A stretch of 64,000 bases of DNA from a bacterium (GTDB lineage Bacteria > Krumholzibacteriota > Krumholzibacteriia > LZORAL124-64-63): contig JADJQR010000001.1 in NCBI GenBank assembly GCA_016712675.1, forward strand, positions 372,001 to 436,000. Reading direction: 5' to 3'. Numbering within the stretch: position 1 is the stretch's first letter; each line of letters begins with the position of its first letter. The translations under genes were made by a program, and so were the position numbers. Below are positions 15,316 to 25,125 of this stretch, in pieces. The notes below the pieces were generated by a model. It had not been told where the DNA came from. It did not search any database and saw nothing but the letters and a program-made list of their open reading frames with translations.

Positions 15316-16385
15316 CCATGCTGCAAGGACCAAAGCTCTGGCTCGCCCTGCTCCTTGTTTTCGGGCTAAGCGGGTGTGGAGACGGGAATAAACACGGTGA
15401 TGCCGGCCACTCCGACGCCGCGGCGACAGGGGAACACGGGCAGGGGGCAGTGGCTGCAGACGAGCCCGGCCACAAAGAAGAATCAGCCGAACATGAAGGA
15501 CATGGCAGCGAAGCCGGCGAGGCCGACGAGCACGGATCTGAGGAAGGCGAGGGCGACGACGAAGGCCTTGTGATCCTGAACGCCGCTCAGCGCGAATCGG
15601 CCGCAATCACCATCGGCACTGCGATGCCCCGCGAGATCGTCATCGCACAGGAGCTGCCTGGAGAGGTGGTCGTCAATGCCGATCGCCTGGCTCACGTGGT
15701 GCCGCGATTCCCTGGTATCGCCCGCGAGGTTCGCAAGAAGCTCGGCGAAACCGTGCGGGCCGGAGATGTGCTGACGGTCGTCGAGGCCAATGAGAGCCTC
15801 GCGCCTTACGAGGTGAAGGCGCTCATTTCGGGCACTGTCATCGAGAAGCACATCACGCTCGGGGAGTACGTCTCCGACCAGCAGGACATCTACGTGATCG
15901 CGGACCTCTCAAGCGTCTGGGTCAACGTCACCGTCTATGCCCGCGATCTCGAGCGGGTCCGAGTCGGGCAGACCGTCACGATCGAGGCGGCTGGCATCAC
16001 CGGAACCGCCGAGGGGAAGATCGATTACGTGGGCCCGGTGGTCGGCGAGGCCACTCGGACATCCATCGCGCGAGTTGTCCTGCCCAACGCCAGAGGTGTC
16101 TGGCGCCCCGGCCTGTTTGTGACGGCCCGGGTGCAGACGGAATCAGTTGAGGCGCCGTTGGTGGTCGCTGACAAGGCGATTCAAAACGTGCGGGGTCAGA
16201 CCGTTGTCTTCGTGGTCGAGGGCGATGGATTCCGCGCACAGACCGTGACGATCGGTACAACAGATGGCGAGTGGACCGAGATCCTCTCGGGCCTTCGACC
16301 CGGTCAAAGCGTGGCCGTGGAGAACAGCTTCATCCTGAAGTCAGAACTCCTGAAGAACGAAGCAGGGCACGGCCATGGACATTAA
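15312..16385 (+). CDS. czcB: RND periplasmic adaptor (membrane-fusion) lipoprotein, CzcB type
   Basis: 357 residues; lipobox LVFGLSGC with Cys 22. Residues about 25-85 are a His/Asp/Glu-rich linker (HGDAGHSD, HEGHGSE, DEHGSEEGEG) able to collect divalent cations. The lipoyl/barrel-sandwich, beta-barrel and membrane-proximal parts follow (GTVIEKHITLGEYV, VWVNVTVYARDLERVRVGQ, FVVEGDGFRAQTV). It ends in HGHGH. It couples the inner-membrane pump to the CzcC channel. Histidine-rich termini rather than Met clusters fit Zn/Co/Cd/Ni-type substrates. Confidence 0.9.
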   Translation: MTMLQGPKLWLALLLVFGLSGCGDGNKHGDAGHSDAAATGEHGQGAVAADEPGHKEESAEHEGHGSEAGEADEHGSEEGEGDDEGLVILNAAQRESAAITIGTAMPREIVIAQELPGEVVVNADRLAHVVPRFPGIAREVRKKLGETVRAGDVLTVVEANESLAPYEVKALISGTVIEKHITLGEYVSDQQDIYVIADLSSVWVNVTVYARDLERVRVGQTVTIEAAGITGTAEGKIDYVGPVVGEATRTSIARVVLPNARGVWRPGLFVTARVQTESVEAPLVVADKAIQNVRGQTVVFVVEGDGFRAQTVTIGTTDGEWTEILSGLRPGQSVAVENSFILKSELLKNEAGHGHGH

Positions 16386-16409
16386 AACAAGGGTCGGAAG
16401 GAGTGCAGC

Positions 16410-19400
16410 ATGTTGGACCGCCTGATACGATTCTCCATCGCCCAGCGAGGGCTGGTTGTCCTTGGCGTTCTCGCAGTGATCCTGCTCGGCGTTGTGAATT
16501 TCGGTCGCTTGCCGATCGACGCGATCCCGGACATTACAAACGTCCAGGTGCAGATCAATACCGCGGTGTCTGCCCTGTCCCCGGTCGAGGTAGAGCAGCG
16601 GATCACGTTCCCGATCGAGACGGCGATGAGTGGCATCCCGCGCGTCCAGAACGTGCGGTCGCTCTCTCGGTATGGGCTCTCCCAAGTGACAGTGATCTTC
16701 GAAGATGGAACCGACATCTACTTCGCGCGGCAGCTTGTCAATGAGCGGCTGCAGGAAGCAAAGGAGAACCTGCCCCCGGGGCTTAGTGAGCCGAAGATGG
16801 GCCCGATCGCGACCGGACTCGGCGAGGTCTACTTCTGGGCCATCGAAGCGGATTCGACGGCCCGCAAAGAGGATGGCCAGCCCTATACGCTCGCCGACCT
16901 CCGCACGATCCAGGACTGGATCGTCAAGCCTCAGGTCCGGACGATTCCTGGCGTTACGGAAGTGAACTCGATCGGAGGGTACGAGCGGCAGTTCCACGTC
17001 ACGCCTGACCCGGCGAAGCTTTTGGCCCATGGTCTCAGCTTCCGTGACGTCTTCCAGGCGCTGGCCGACAACAACGCGAACGCCGGTGCCGGCTACATCG
17101 AGCACCACGACGAGCAATACCTCATTCGTTCTACGGGCCTCGTGACCGAGATGGACGAGATCCGAGACATCGTGGTCGGCGGTGGGGACGGGGTGCCGGT
17201 GCGGATCCGTGACGTCGCCGAGGTCTCGATCGGCAAGGACCTGCGGACGGGCGCGGCCATGCTGAACGGGCAGGAGGCCGTGGTCGGGACCGCCATCATG
17301 CTCGTGGGCGAGAACAGCCGGGCTGTCTCGCACCGGGTCGGCGCCAAGATGGAGGAGGTCAACCGGTCGCTGCCGCCCGGCGTACGGGCGACGACGATCT
17401 ACGATCGAACGAATCTCGTCGACGCCACCCTCGAGACGGTGCGCAAGAACCTCATGGAGGGTGCGATCCTGGTGATCGCGATTCTCTTCGTACTGCTCGG
17501 GAATCTGCGCGCGGCGCTCATCGTCGCCCTGGCGATCCCGCTCTCGATGCTCTTCGCCGTGACCGGGATGGTCCAGGGGAAGATCAGCGGCAACCTCATG
17601 AGTCTGGGCGCCATCGACTTCGGGCTGGTGGTGGACGGGGCGGTCGTGATGACCGAGAACATCGTTCGCCGCCTGGGAGCGAGACAACACCGGCTCGGCC
17701 GGGTCCTGACGCGGTCGGAACGGTTGGATGAGGCCTATGAAGGTGCGCGCGAGGTCGCGCGGCCGACCTTGTTCGGGGTCGGGATCATCATGGTCGTCTA
17801 CCTGCCGATCCTCACGCTTTCGGGCATTGAGGGCAAGATGTTCCGTCCGATGGCGGAGACTGTCCTTCTAGCCCTGCTCGGGTCCCTCATCTTCGCCTTC
17901 ACGGTCGTGCCCGCGCTGCTGGGACTTCTTCTGCGCGGAAAGGTCGCCGAGAAGGAGAACCGCGTCATGCACGCGGCCGTCTCACTCTACCGCCCGGTTC
18001 TGGAGGCATCCCTGCGCTGGCGGTGGCCGGTCGTAGCGGGAGGCATTGCGCTGGTCGCCGTCTGCGGCGTCCTCGCCAGTCGTATGGGAAGCGAGTTCGT
18101 CCCGTCGCTCAAGGAGGGCACGATCACGGTTCAGCCCTTGCGAATGCCCTCGATCAGTTTGACCAAGAGCGTCGAGATGCAGAAGCAGGTGGAGGACCTT
18201 CTGCTGCGGGAGTTCCCGGACGAGATCGAGCGGACGTTCTCGCGAATCGGCACCGCCGAGATTGCGACTGACCCCGCGGGTCCGGACCACAGCGACGGCA
18301 ACCTCATGCTCCGGCCACAGAAGGAATGGACGCGGGCGAAATCGCAGGACGAGCTCGCGGCTGAGGTCCAGGAGGTGCTGCAGGCCCTTCCGGGTCAGAA
18401 CTACGAGATCACGCAGCCGATACAGCTCCGCTTCAATGAGCTCATCTCGGGCATCAAGAGCGACCTTGCTGTCAAGGTGTTCGGCGATGACGTGGAGGTG
18501 ATGAAGACCCAGGCACAGAAGGTCGCAGCCATTCTGGGCCAGATCCGGGGGGCCTCCGACGTTCGCGTCGAGCAGGTCAGCGGGTTGCCCGTTCTGACGA
18601 TTACGATCGATCGTGCCGCGATCTCGCGCTACGGGCTCAACGTCTCGGACGTCCATGCGGTCATCGAGACAGCCATCGGAGGCAGCACGGTTGGCCAGGT
18701 GTTCGAGGGCGATCGACGCTTCGACCTTGTCGTGCGCCTTCCGGAAGAAATACGAACCGATATCCATGCGCTGAAGGACCTGCCGATCCCCCTTCCATCC
18801 AATCTCGGTGGGGGCGGTCCGCAGCTGGCCTCCCTGGGGCACGACACGGATGTCAGCGCGGCCTATGTGCCGCTTGGATCTGTCGCCAGCATTTCCACTA
18901 ACGAAGGACCGAATCAGATCGGCCGGGAAAACGGCAAGCGCCGGGTCGTCGTGACCGCCAACGTGCGTGGTCGGGACATCGGGAGCTTCGTGGAGGAGGC
19001 GCAGGGGCGGATCGGGGCAGAGGTGAGCTTGCCGCCGGGTTACTGGACGACCTGGGGAGGTCAGTTCGAGAACATGCTTGCGGCCCGCGAACGGCTGACT
19101 TTCGTGGTTCCGTTGGCTCTGGGGCTGATCTTCCTGCTGCTGTTCACGACCTTTGGCTCGATCCGGCACGCGATACTCGTGTTCACGGGGGTTCCGTTGG
19201 CGTTGACCGGCGGCGTGATCGCGCTCCTGCTCCGGGGAATCCCGTTGTCGATTTCCGCCGGAGTGGGATTCATTGCCCTCTCGGGCGTCGCCGTCCTCAA
19301 CGGCCTCGTCATGGTGACGTTCATCAGATCGTTGCACATGGAGGGGATGCCTCTCAATGAGGCAATCCTTACGGGGTCGCGGACGCGGCTGCGGCCAGTG

Positions 19401-19607
19401 TTGATGACCGCCCTGGTCGCATCGTTGGGATTTGTTCCCATGGCGGTGGCGCACGGGACAGGGGCCGAAGTCCAACGGCCGCTGGCGACGGTCGTGATCG
19501 GCGGCATCGTCTCGTCGACCTTCTTGACCCTTGTCGTGCTTCCGGCGCTCTACAGCCTATTCCATAAGAAGGACCCCAAACCCGCCGAGCAGGAGGATCT
19601 CGTATGA
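16410..19607 (+). CDS. czcA: Heavy-metal RND pump, CzcA (HME1-like, divalent cations)
   Basis: 1065 residues, normal for HME-RND pumps, with 12 membrane segments and two large periplasmic loops. The TM4 proton-relay motif is GAIDFGLVVDGAVVMTEN, with Asp 403, Asp 409 and Glu 416 corresponding to the CzcA D402/D408/E415 triad. The Met residues that mark Cu/Ag pumps are absent (the equivalent loop reads EGTITVQPLRMP). This supports export of Zn, Cd, Co or Ni from periplasm or cytoplasm using the proton gradient. The stop overlaps the PII-like gene by 4 bases. Confidence 0.95.
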   Translation: MLDRLIRFSIAQRGLVVLGVLAVILLGVVNFGRLPIDAIPDITNVQVQINTAVSALSPVEVEQRITFPIETAMSGIPRVQNVRSLSRYGLSQVTVIFEDGTDIYFARQLVNERLQEAKENLPPGLSEPKMGPIATGLGEVYFWAIEADSTARKEDGQPYTLADLRTIQDWIVKPQVRTIPGVTEVNSIGGYERQFHVTPDPAKLLAHGLSFRDVFQALADNNANAGAGYIEHHDEQYLIRSTGLVTEMDEIRDIVVGGGDGVPVRIRDVAEVSIGKDLRTGAAMLNGQEAVVGTAIMLVGENSRAVSHRVGAKMEEVNRSLPPGVRATTIYDRTNLVDATLETVRKNLMEGAILVIAILFVLLGNLRAALIVALAIPLSMLFAVTGMVQGKISGNLMSLGAIDFGLVVDGAVVMTENIVRRLGARQHRLGRVLTRSERLDEAYEGAREVARPTLFGVGIIMVVYLPILTLSGIEGKMFRPMAETVLLALLGSLIFAFTVVPALLGLLLRGKVAEKENRVMHAAVSLYRPVLEASLRWRWPVVAGGIALVAVCGVLASRMGSEFVPSLKEGTITVQPLRMPSISLTKSVEMQKQVEDLLLREFPDEIERTFSRIGTAEIATDPAGPDHSDGNLMLRPQKEWTRAKSQDELAAEVQEVLQALPGQNYEITQPIQLRFNELISGIKSDLAVKVFGDDVEVMKTQAQKVAAILGQIRGASDVRVEQVSGLPVLTITIDRAAISRYGLNVSDVHAVIETAIGGSTVGQVFEGDRRFDLVVRLPEEIRTDIHALKDLPIPLPSNLGGGGPQLASLGHDTDVSAAYVPLGSVASISTNEGPNQIGRENGKRRVVVTANVRGRDIGSFVEEAQGRIGAEVSLPPGYWTTWGGQFENMLAARERLTFVVPLALGLIFLLLFTTFGSIRHAILVFTGVPLALTGGVIALLLRGIPLSISAGVGFIALSGVAVLNGLVMVTFIRSLHMEGMPLNEAILTGSRTRLRPVLMTALVASLGFVPMAVAHGTGAEVQRPLATVVIGGIVSSTFLTLVVLPALYSLFHKKDPKPAEQEDLV

Positions 19608-19915
19608 AGGAAATCAAGGCGATCATCCAGCCGTTCATGCTCCCGCATGTCCTGGACGCACTCCATGCCATCGAGGGATTTCCCGGAGCGACGACGTCTG
19701 TGGTCCAGGGCATCGGGGCACGCGAGTCGGGGTCCTTCGAGCAGCATTTGCGGACGAAGCTGGAGATCATCGCGCCGGACCGCCTCGTTGATCCGGTAGT
19801 GGAGGCGATCCAGCGGTTCGCCCATACGGGGAAAGCAGGGGACGGCTACGTATTCGTCGTTTCGCTCGAGAAAGTCGTGAAGATCAGAACCGGAGATGAA
19901 AGCACGGACACGTGA
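19604..19915 (+). CDS. PII-like signalling protein of the RND-associated group (PII-NG)
   Basis: 103 residues, the PII length. MKEIKAIIQPFMLPHVLDAL is the classic first strand and helix. GKAGDGYVFVVSLEKVVKIRTG matches the B-loop/C-loop (GxxGDGxIFV) that binds nucleotide in PII proteins. The T-loop lacks the uridylylated Tyr context of GlnB. A PII subgroup (PII-NG) is known to sit beside CusA/CzcA pumps. A regulatory effect on the pump, through trimers binding ligand, is the likely but unproven role. Its start overlaps czcA. Confidence 0.85.
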   Translation: MKEIKAIIQPFMLPHVLDALHAIEGFPGATTSVVQGIGARESGSFEQHLRTKLEIIAPDRLVDPVVEAIQRFAHTGKAGDGYVFVVSLEKVVKIRTGDESTDT

Positions 19916-19921
19916 GAGCTT

Positions 19922-19970
19922 GGGCGGGGGCCTGTTATGCATCTTGGAGACCTCATCTTGGCCCCCGCCC
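19922..19970 (+). promoter_or_regulatory. 11-bp perfect inverted repeat before the P-type ATPase
   Basis: GGGCGGGGGCC (19922-19932) pairs exactly with GGCCCCCGCCC (19960-19970) across 27 bases, just after the PII-like stop and 25 bases before the ATPase start. No T-run follows. It may be an mRNA-processing or translation-control hairpin that sets separate ATPase levels. Confidence 0.5.
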
Positions 19971-19995
19971 TACCACTTGCCGGAGGAATCGGTAG

Positions 19996-22242
19996 ATGCC
20001 GCAGAAGATTGCGGCAATCACGGACGAGGAGGCTTCGCAGATGGCACGGCCGGAAGTGATGCTGTTTCGGGTCCATGGAATGGACTGCGCGGAGGAGGCG
20101 GCAACCCTGAGACGCGAACTCGCTCCGCTTGTGGATGAGGAGGGAGTCACGTTCGACTTCCTGAACGGCCGCATGGCTGTCCAAAGAGCCCGCACCAACG
20201 CCTCGTCCGAGGAATTCCTGAAGGCCGTCGCACGAACGGGGATGCGGGCCGAATTTCTGGACGAGCAGACCGCGGCGAAGGGCGAAAGGCGCTCGGCAGC
20301 GACATTCGGAGACATCATCCCGTCCGTCGGCAGCGGGATCTTTTTGCTTGTTGGCTTCATCACTCATGTTCTTGCGGCGAAAGGAATCGCCGGCGCCTTG
20401 GGATATGAGGGGATGGGACATTCACAGGGTGTTCCATTGCTGGCTAAGATTTTCTACCTGCTGGCGGTCTTCGCAGGGGGCTGGAAGGTCTTCCCCAAAG
20501 CGTGGGCGGCCGCCAGGAGTCGACGCCCCAACATGAACCTCCTCATGACCATCGCCGTCATTGGAGCCGTCGGGATCGGGGAGTGGCTCGAGGCCGCCAC
20601 CGTCTCCTTCCTCTTTGCCGTCTCCCTGGCGCTCGAATCCTGGAGCGTCGGACGTGCCAAGCGGGCCGTAAGCGCCCTCATGCGACTGTCCCCGGCATCC
20701 GCGCGCGTGATTCAACCCGAGGGGGGCAGCACGGAGATACCGGTCGAGGAAGTTAGCATCGGGTCCCGATTTCAGGTCAAGCCCGGGGAGAGAATTCCGC
20801 TCGACGGCATCGTCGTCAGCGGTGCGAGCGAGGTGAATCAGGCACCCGTTACCGGCGAGAGTATGCCAGTGACTGTGGTACCAGGTCAGACGGTCTACGC
20901 CGGCACGATCTGTGAAGACGGCGTGCTTGAGATCGAGTGCACGAAGCGATCGAGTGACACGACCCTTGCCCACATCATCCGGATGGTCGGGGAGGCGCAC
21001 CTGCGTCGAGCGCCGTCCGAGCGATGGGTTGAGAGGTTCGCCGGTGTATACACTCCGGCAGTATTGGGTGTGGCCCTGCTGACATTTTTGATTCCGTCGA
21101 TCGTGCTGGGCGGCGATTGGCGCGAGTGGCTCTATCGATCGCTCGTCTTTCTGGTCATCGGCTGCCCCTGTGCGTTGGTCATTTCGACGCCGGTCAGCAT
21201 CGTCGCGGCCCTCGCCCGCGCGGCGCGCAATGGCGTCCTGGTGAAAAGTGGACTCCATATGGAATTGCCGGCACGAATCCGAGCGATTGCCCTTGACAAG
21301 ACGGGAACGCTTACGGAGGGCCGGCCTTCGGTGCTCCGGGTCGTGCCCCTGTCTGGGCACAGCGAGGCAGACCTCTTGCAGAGGGTCGCATCACTTGAAG
21401 CTCTCAGCGATCATCCGCTCGCCCGGGCCGTTGTGGCCTATGCCGCCGAGCAGGGAATCAGCGCACAGCCAGTTGAGGCATTCAAGGAAATCAAGGGCAA
21501 GGGCTTGACCGGTCGTCTCAATGGCTCGTCGTACTGGGTAGGTTCGCACCGGTACCTCGAAGAGATGGGACAGGAGACGGCGGAGATTCATCGTCAACTG
21601 GAAGAGATTGCGAGAGAGGGGCGCACAGTCGTCGTCGTGGGAAACGAAAGGCACGTCTGCGGCTTCCTTGCCCTCGCGGATACGGTGCGTCCGTCCGCAA
21701 GTGCCGCACTGCAGAACGTGCGGAGGCTTGGAGTCGAGCACGTCGTCATGCTCACTGGCGACAACAGGGAGACTGCCGAAGCGATCGCTCGGGAAGTGGG
21801 CATCGAAGAGATCCGTGCGGAACTCCTCCCTGCCGACAAGGTCGCCGCCATCGATGAGCTCGTCGAGCGCTATGGGCAAGTTGCGATGATCGGCGACGGT
21901 ATCAACGATGCGCCGGCGATGGCCAGGGCCACGATCGGCCTCGCCATGGGTGCTGCCGGGAGCGACGCGGCCATCGAGGCTGCGGACGTGGCATTCATGT
22001 CCGACGACCTTTCAAAGCTCCCGTGGCTCATTGAGCATTCCAAAAGAACGGTCGGAGTCATACGGCAGAACGTCATCTTCGCTCTCGCGGTCAAGGCGGT
22101 ATTCGTTGTGCTCACCTTGCTCGGCTATGGCTCGCTATGGATGGCCATTGCCGCCGACATGGGTGCGTCCCTGCTGGTTACCTTCAACGCACTCCGACTG
22201 CTTGGGGAGTCGCCGACCAATCTTCCCCGAGCCGTGCGCTGA
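19996..22242 (+). CDS. P1B-type ATPase, Zn/Cd/Pb exporter (ZntA/CadA-like)
   Basis: 748 residues; RBS GGAGGA. An N-terminal ferredoxin-like metal domain carries GMDCAEE (Cys 31), the one-Cys variant seen in many Zn/Cd pumps. The membrane CPC motif is IGCPCALVISTPVS (Cys 390 and 392), the phosphorylation site is DKTGTLT (Asp 434), and HP is in SDHPLA. The hinge is MIGDGINDAPA. The TGES actuator loop is present (VTGESMPV). It moves Zn2+, Cd2+ or Pb2+ from cytoplasm to periplasm, handing over to the RND pump. It follows the PII-like gene after an 80-base gap. Confidence 0.94.
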   Translation: MPQKIAAITDEEASQMARPEVMLFRVHGMDCAEEAATLRRELAPLVDEEGVTFDFLNGRMAVQRARTNASSEEFLKAVARTGMRAEFLDEQTAAKGERRSAATFGDIIPSVGSGIFLLVGFITHVLAAKGIAGALGYEGMGHSQGVPLLAKIFYLLAVFAGGWKVFPKAWAAARSRRPNMNLLMTIAVIGAVGIGEWLEAATVSFLFAVSLALESWSVGRAKRAVSALMRLSPASARVIQPEGGSTEIPVEEVSIGSRFQVKPGERIPLDGIVVSGASEVNQAPVTGESMPVTVVPGQTVYAGTICEDGVLEIECTKRSSDTTLAHIIRMVGEAHLRRAPSERWVERFAGVYTPAVLGVALLTFLIPSIVLGGDWREWLYRSLVFLVIGCPCALVISTPVSIVAALARAARNGVLVKSGLHMELPARIRAIALDKTGTLTEGRPSVLRVVPLSGHSEADLLQRVASLEALSDHPLARAVVAYAAEQGISAQPVEAFKEIKGKGLTGRLNGSSYWVGSHRYLEEMGQETAEIHRQLEEIAREGRTVVVVGNERHVCGFLALADTVRPSASAALQNVRRLGVEHVVMLTGDNRETAEAIAREVGIEEIRAELLPADKVAAIDELVERYGQVAMIGDGINDAPAMARATIGLAMGAAGSDAAIEAADVAFMSDDLSKLPWLIEHSKRTVGVIRQNVIFALAVKAVFVVLTLLGYGSLWMAIAADMGASLLVTFNALRLLGESPTNLPRAVR

Positions 22243-22276
22243 CGCGGATCTGTGCGGAAGAAAGAGGCAGTCAGCC

Positions 22277-22660
22277 ATGAAGACAGGTCGCCATCGAATC
22301 AGTGGCGCCGGCACACCGGTCGCCTCGCGCGGATTGCGGCCGCGTCGTCACCGCAATGAACGGTATTTCAGGATTGTCGCTTATGTTCTCACGGTGGCCG
22401 CTGCGGCGATCATCATCCTGCATACAGTCAATCCGGGGTCGAGACTGCTGAAGTTGCGGCCCGCAGGGCCGCCGCCGATCAATAACGTCGATCCGGTTTC
22501 AGGGAAGCCGGTTGACGGGTTCTCGCCGACGGCGACATACGAGAACTACACCATCGGCTTCTGCTGCAACGTGAGTAAGAACCGGTGGATGCGACTACCG
22601 AAAGCGGACAAGGATGCGTTCATCCGGAGCTTTGATGCCCAGCCGGATACGGCCAAGTAG
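22277..22660 (+). CDS. Single-pass membrane protein with YHS-like Cys domain
   Basis: 127 residues. A basic N-terminus is followed by one membrane helix (VAYVLTVAAAAIIILHTV, about 37-54). The outer part carries NVDPVSGKPVDGFSPT, then YENYTIGFCCNVSKNRWM. That layout recalls the YHS metal-binding domain (xDPVxGxxV...YxFCxxxCxxxF), but the usual Cys positions are partly replaced: PVSG for PVCG, and CCNVSK. It could bind metal near the ATPase exit. It is the last cargo gene, stopping 14 bases before the convergent phage hub gene. Confidence 0.55.
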   Translation: MKTGRHRISGAGTPVASRGLRPRRHRNERYFRIVAYVLTVAAAAIIILHTVNPGSRLLKLRPAGPPPINNVDPVSGKPVDGFSPTATYENYTIGFCCNVSKNRWMRLPKADKDAFIRSFDAQPDTAK

Positions 22661-22674
22661 GTGCAAATGATTCG

Positions 22675-25125
22675 TCACATGCGATCAAACTCCCACTCGA
22701 TTTCCCGATCCGCTACGTGAGCCCGTCCCGCTCCGTATGTCCGAATGACCACCCGCAAATGGTTGTTGAGCCGCCCCAGCCCAGACTCGGTGATCTCATT
22801 CGCCTCGGGGTACGTCCAGGACGTACCAGTCAGGCCTGTCTCGGTATGGACAAGTGTGCCAAGCTCGCCGTATATCAGGATGTCGTATTCGGTGCCGGCC
22901 TCAGGAGCGGTGGCCTTGCCCGAGTCCACATAACTCCACGTCCCGAGCCGGTTGCGATGCAACCACGATACGGTGAGCTCGCCAGTGATCGAGATCGGAT
23001 AGCTCTGCCCGTTGAACCGGACATCGGTTGGGCAGTAGACCTTCGTAGATCTTGCCGGCGTGGTCGCCACGACCGGGGACGTCGGGCACGACGCAAAGTT
23101 GTACTCGCTCTGGTTGTTGTAGGGCTGGAGACGGATGTCGTTGCTGACGTTGACGGTCGGCGGCACAGGCCCGCGAATGTTCACGACCTGGCTGCCGTAG
23201 GAGATGAACCACACGCGCGTGCCGGCGGGGAATGCTGTCGGCGCGGTGTCCAGGCAGCCGCGAGCGACGACCTGCAATGAGATTCCGCCCCCATCCTGGA
23301 CCACGTTCTGGAACGCGATGAACTCCTCCACGCCATCGTGGGAGAGCCACGCGACATTGACGCCGAGCGCGAAGTCAGGGGCGCCTACCGACGCGACCCG
23401 GTCGGTGTCCAGGCCAGAGGCCACGGCGATTTCGCTCGCAAGCTCGTCGATCGCCGCGCTGAGAACCCCCGATGGCGTGAAGAACGGCACGTCGACCGAC
23501 GGCGCCCAGCCTCCGGCTCCATCAGCCACGTGGGCACGGTACCCGAGGGAGATCCCGGTCGCGCCGCGTGCGGCTAGCGTAATGGCCAACTGCACGCCGG
23601 GCGTCAGGCTCCCGTAGCTCTTCGCCGCCTCATAGGGCGCGGCCAGGACGGCCTGGTCGGTCAACGCGGGCGCGTCTCCGGAGGGGTCTTCCCATCCGGA
23701 AGCCGGCGGATCTGAATAGCCCGTCCAGTCGACGGCGAAGATGTCCTCCATGGCCTCGATCTCGATCTTCCCCGAGTCGAGACGGCCTGTGCCGACGCGG
23801 ACCGCCCGGCACACCATGCCGCCGATGCCCAGCGGGTCCCAGACGAGCTTGAACGCCGCTCCGGGACGGAACGCCCAAGCCGACCGGTCGGCCTCGATCG
23901 TGATCGTAGCCAGCGGATACGCCAGAGCGGCCAGCGCTCGTGCGGCGGCTTGCTGCGCCGTCGTCGGATTGGACAGCCCTCGCATCGTGATCTCCTGGAG
24001 CGAGACCTCGCCGCCTTGGATCTCGATCGAGGCCAGATCCTGGGCCTGGGCGGTCTTCTCAATGAACCCGGCGTCGCGGCTGACGTAGCCCACCCGCACA
24101 GTGTTCTTGAGGTCGCCCCACGACGGCCGGGCGAACGACTTCACCGTGCACGAGTCCGCATCGAGCACTGGGATCGACTCCGGGTCGTAGTCGTACCGGA
24201 CCAAGCGGATCGTCAGGAGTCCAGTCGTAGGCTCGACGTACATGACGCCGTCGATGTGGCGCAGGATCTCAAGGACGAGGTCCTTCGCGGTCGTGGAGCG
24301 GTCTTGCAGCATGGACAGGCCGAGGCCCTCGGTGGCCAGGGTCTGGCCGACCTCGCGGAACGCGGCCACGTCCAGGAACCCCACCGGCAGCCCGAGCCCG
24401 TTCCCCGAAGCCGGCGAGATCAGGATGTCGTAGATCATGGCCGCCGGGTTGGCGTCACCGTCGATGTTCTCGGCCCCACCCGAAAGCCCAAGTCCGTTCG
24501 GGCAGCGCCGGACCACGAACGAGACGGCCTTGATGTACGGGCTCGTCCCCAGGTAGACGTGCCGGAACACCGCGTAGCTGACGCGCCGCCAGGCGGGCAG
24601 GCTGTCGCCAATGCGGTCCTCGAGGTAGGCGTCCACCGGCTGGGTGGCCGTCCCGTGGTAGACGTAGATGCTGCCCGCGATGCCGCCTTCGGATTCCTCG
24701 CCACCGAAGAAGTTCGGGGCGTTGATATGGATCTGGGTCAGGTCGGGAAGGTGGGCGTAGCCCGCCGGGGGCGCACGGTCATCGAAGCGGATCTTCAGGA
24801 CCTCGTTGATCTCGCCACCGCACAGGACCAGCTGGGCGCCGAGGAAGTAGCGGTAGCCGGTGGTGATCTCGTCGGAGGAGAACAGCCCCGTCTTGACCTC
24901 CTTCTTGATGGCCTGGACCTGCAGGTCGCCGTACCAGGTGACCATGGGGCCCGACAGCTTGCAGGTTCCCCAGACGACCGGGATGGAGCGGCCCTCGCCG
25001 ATCGTGGGGAACTGGAAGTCACCGAGGCTGGATGGCGCCGGCGCGTCGAACTTCGGCTTGGGGCGCAGGACGTCGTAAAGAACCGTGCCCACAATGTAGA
25101 CCAGGGCCAGGAGCCAGAAGGCCAT
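22675..25125 (-). CDS. Tail tip / baseplate hub protein, gpJ-like (Phage-tail_3)
   Basis: 816 residues from ATG 25125, coupled TGATG to the preceding gene. A hydrophobic N-terminus (AFWLLALVYIVGTVLYDVL) leads into a Phage-tail_3-like core (GEGRSIPVVWGTCKLSGP, YFLGAQLVLCGGEINEVLKI), then beta-rich hub domains. The C-terminal 150 residues look like a fibronectin/Ig-type fold (LTVSWLHRNRLGTWSYVD). It is the host-contact centre of the tail tip. It ends the tail operon and abuts cargo block A. The NlpC and TIM domains of GTA homologues are not seen. Confidence 0.82.
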   Translation of the reverse strand: MAFWLLALVYIVGTVLYDVLRPKPKFDAPAPSSLGDFQFPTIGEGRSIPVVWGTCKLSGPMVTWYGDLQVQAIKKEVKTGLFSSDEITTGYRYFLGAQLVLCGGEINEVLKIRFDDRAPPAGYAHLPDLTQIHINAPNFFGGEESEGGIAGSIYVYHGTATQPVDAYLEDRIGDSLPAWRRVSYAVFRHVYLGTSPYIKAVSFVVRRCPNGLGLSGGAENIDGDANPAAMIYDILISPASGNGLGLPVGFLDVAAFREVGQTLATEGLGLSMLQDRSTTAKDLVLEILRHIDGVMYVEPTTGLLTIRLVRYDYDPESIPVLDADSCTVKSFARPSWGDLKNTVRVGYVSRDAGFIEKTAQAQDLASIEIQGGEVSLQEITMRGLSNPTTAQQAAARALAALAYPLATITIEADRSAWAFRPGAAFKLVWDPLGIGGMVCRAVRVGTGRLDSGKIEIEAMEDIFAVDWTGYSDPPASGWEDPSGDAPALTDQAVLAAPYEAAKSYGSLTPGVQLAITLAARGATGISLGYRAHVADGAGGWAPSVDVPFFTPSGVLSAAIDELASEIAVASGLDTDRVASVGAPDFALGVNVAWLSHDGVEEFIAFQNVVQDGGGISLQVVARGCLDTAPTAFPAGTRVWFISYGSQVVNIRGPVPPTVNVSNDIRLQPYNNQSEYNFASCPTSPVVATTPARSTKVYCPTDVRFNGQSYPISITGELTVSWLHRNRLGTWSYVDSGKATAPEAGTEYDILIYGELGTLVHTETGLTGTSWTYPEANEITESGLGRLNNHLRVVIRTYGAGRAHVADREIEWEFDRM

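Noticed and set aside
17982-19475. 497-codon minus-strand frame inside czcA
   Set aside because: Shadow of the pump gene with low-complexity composition.
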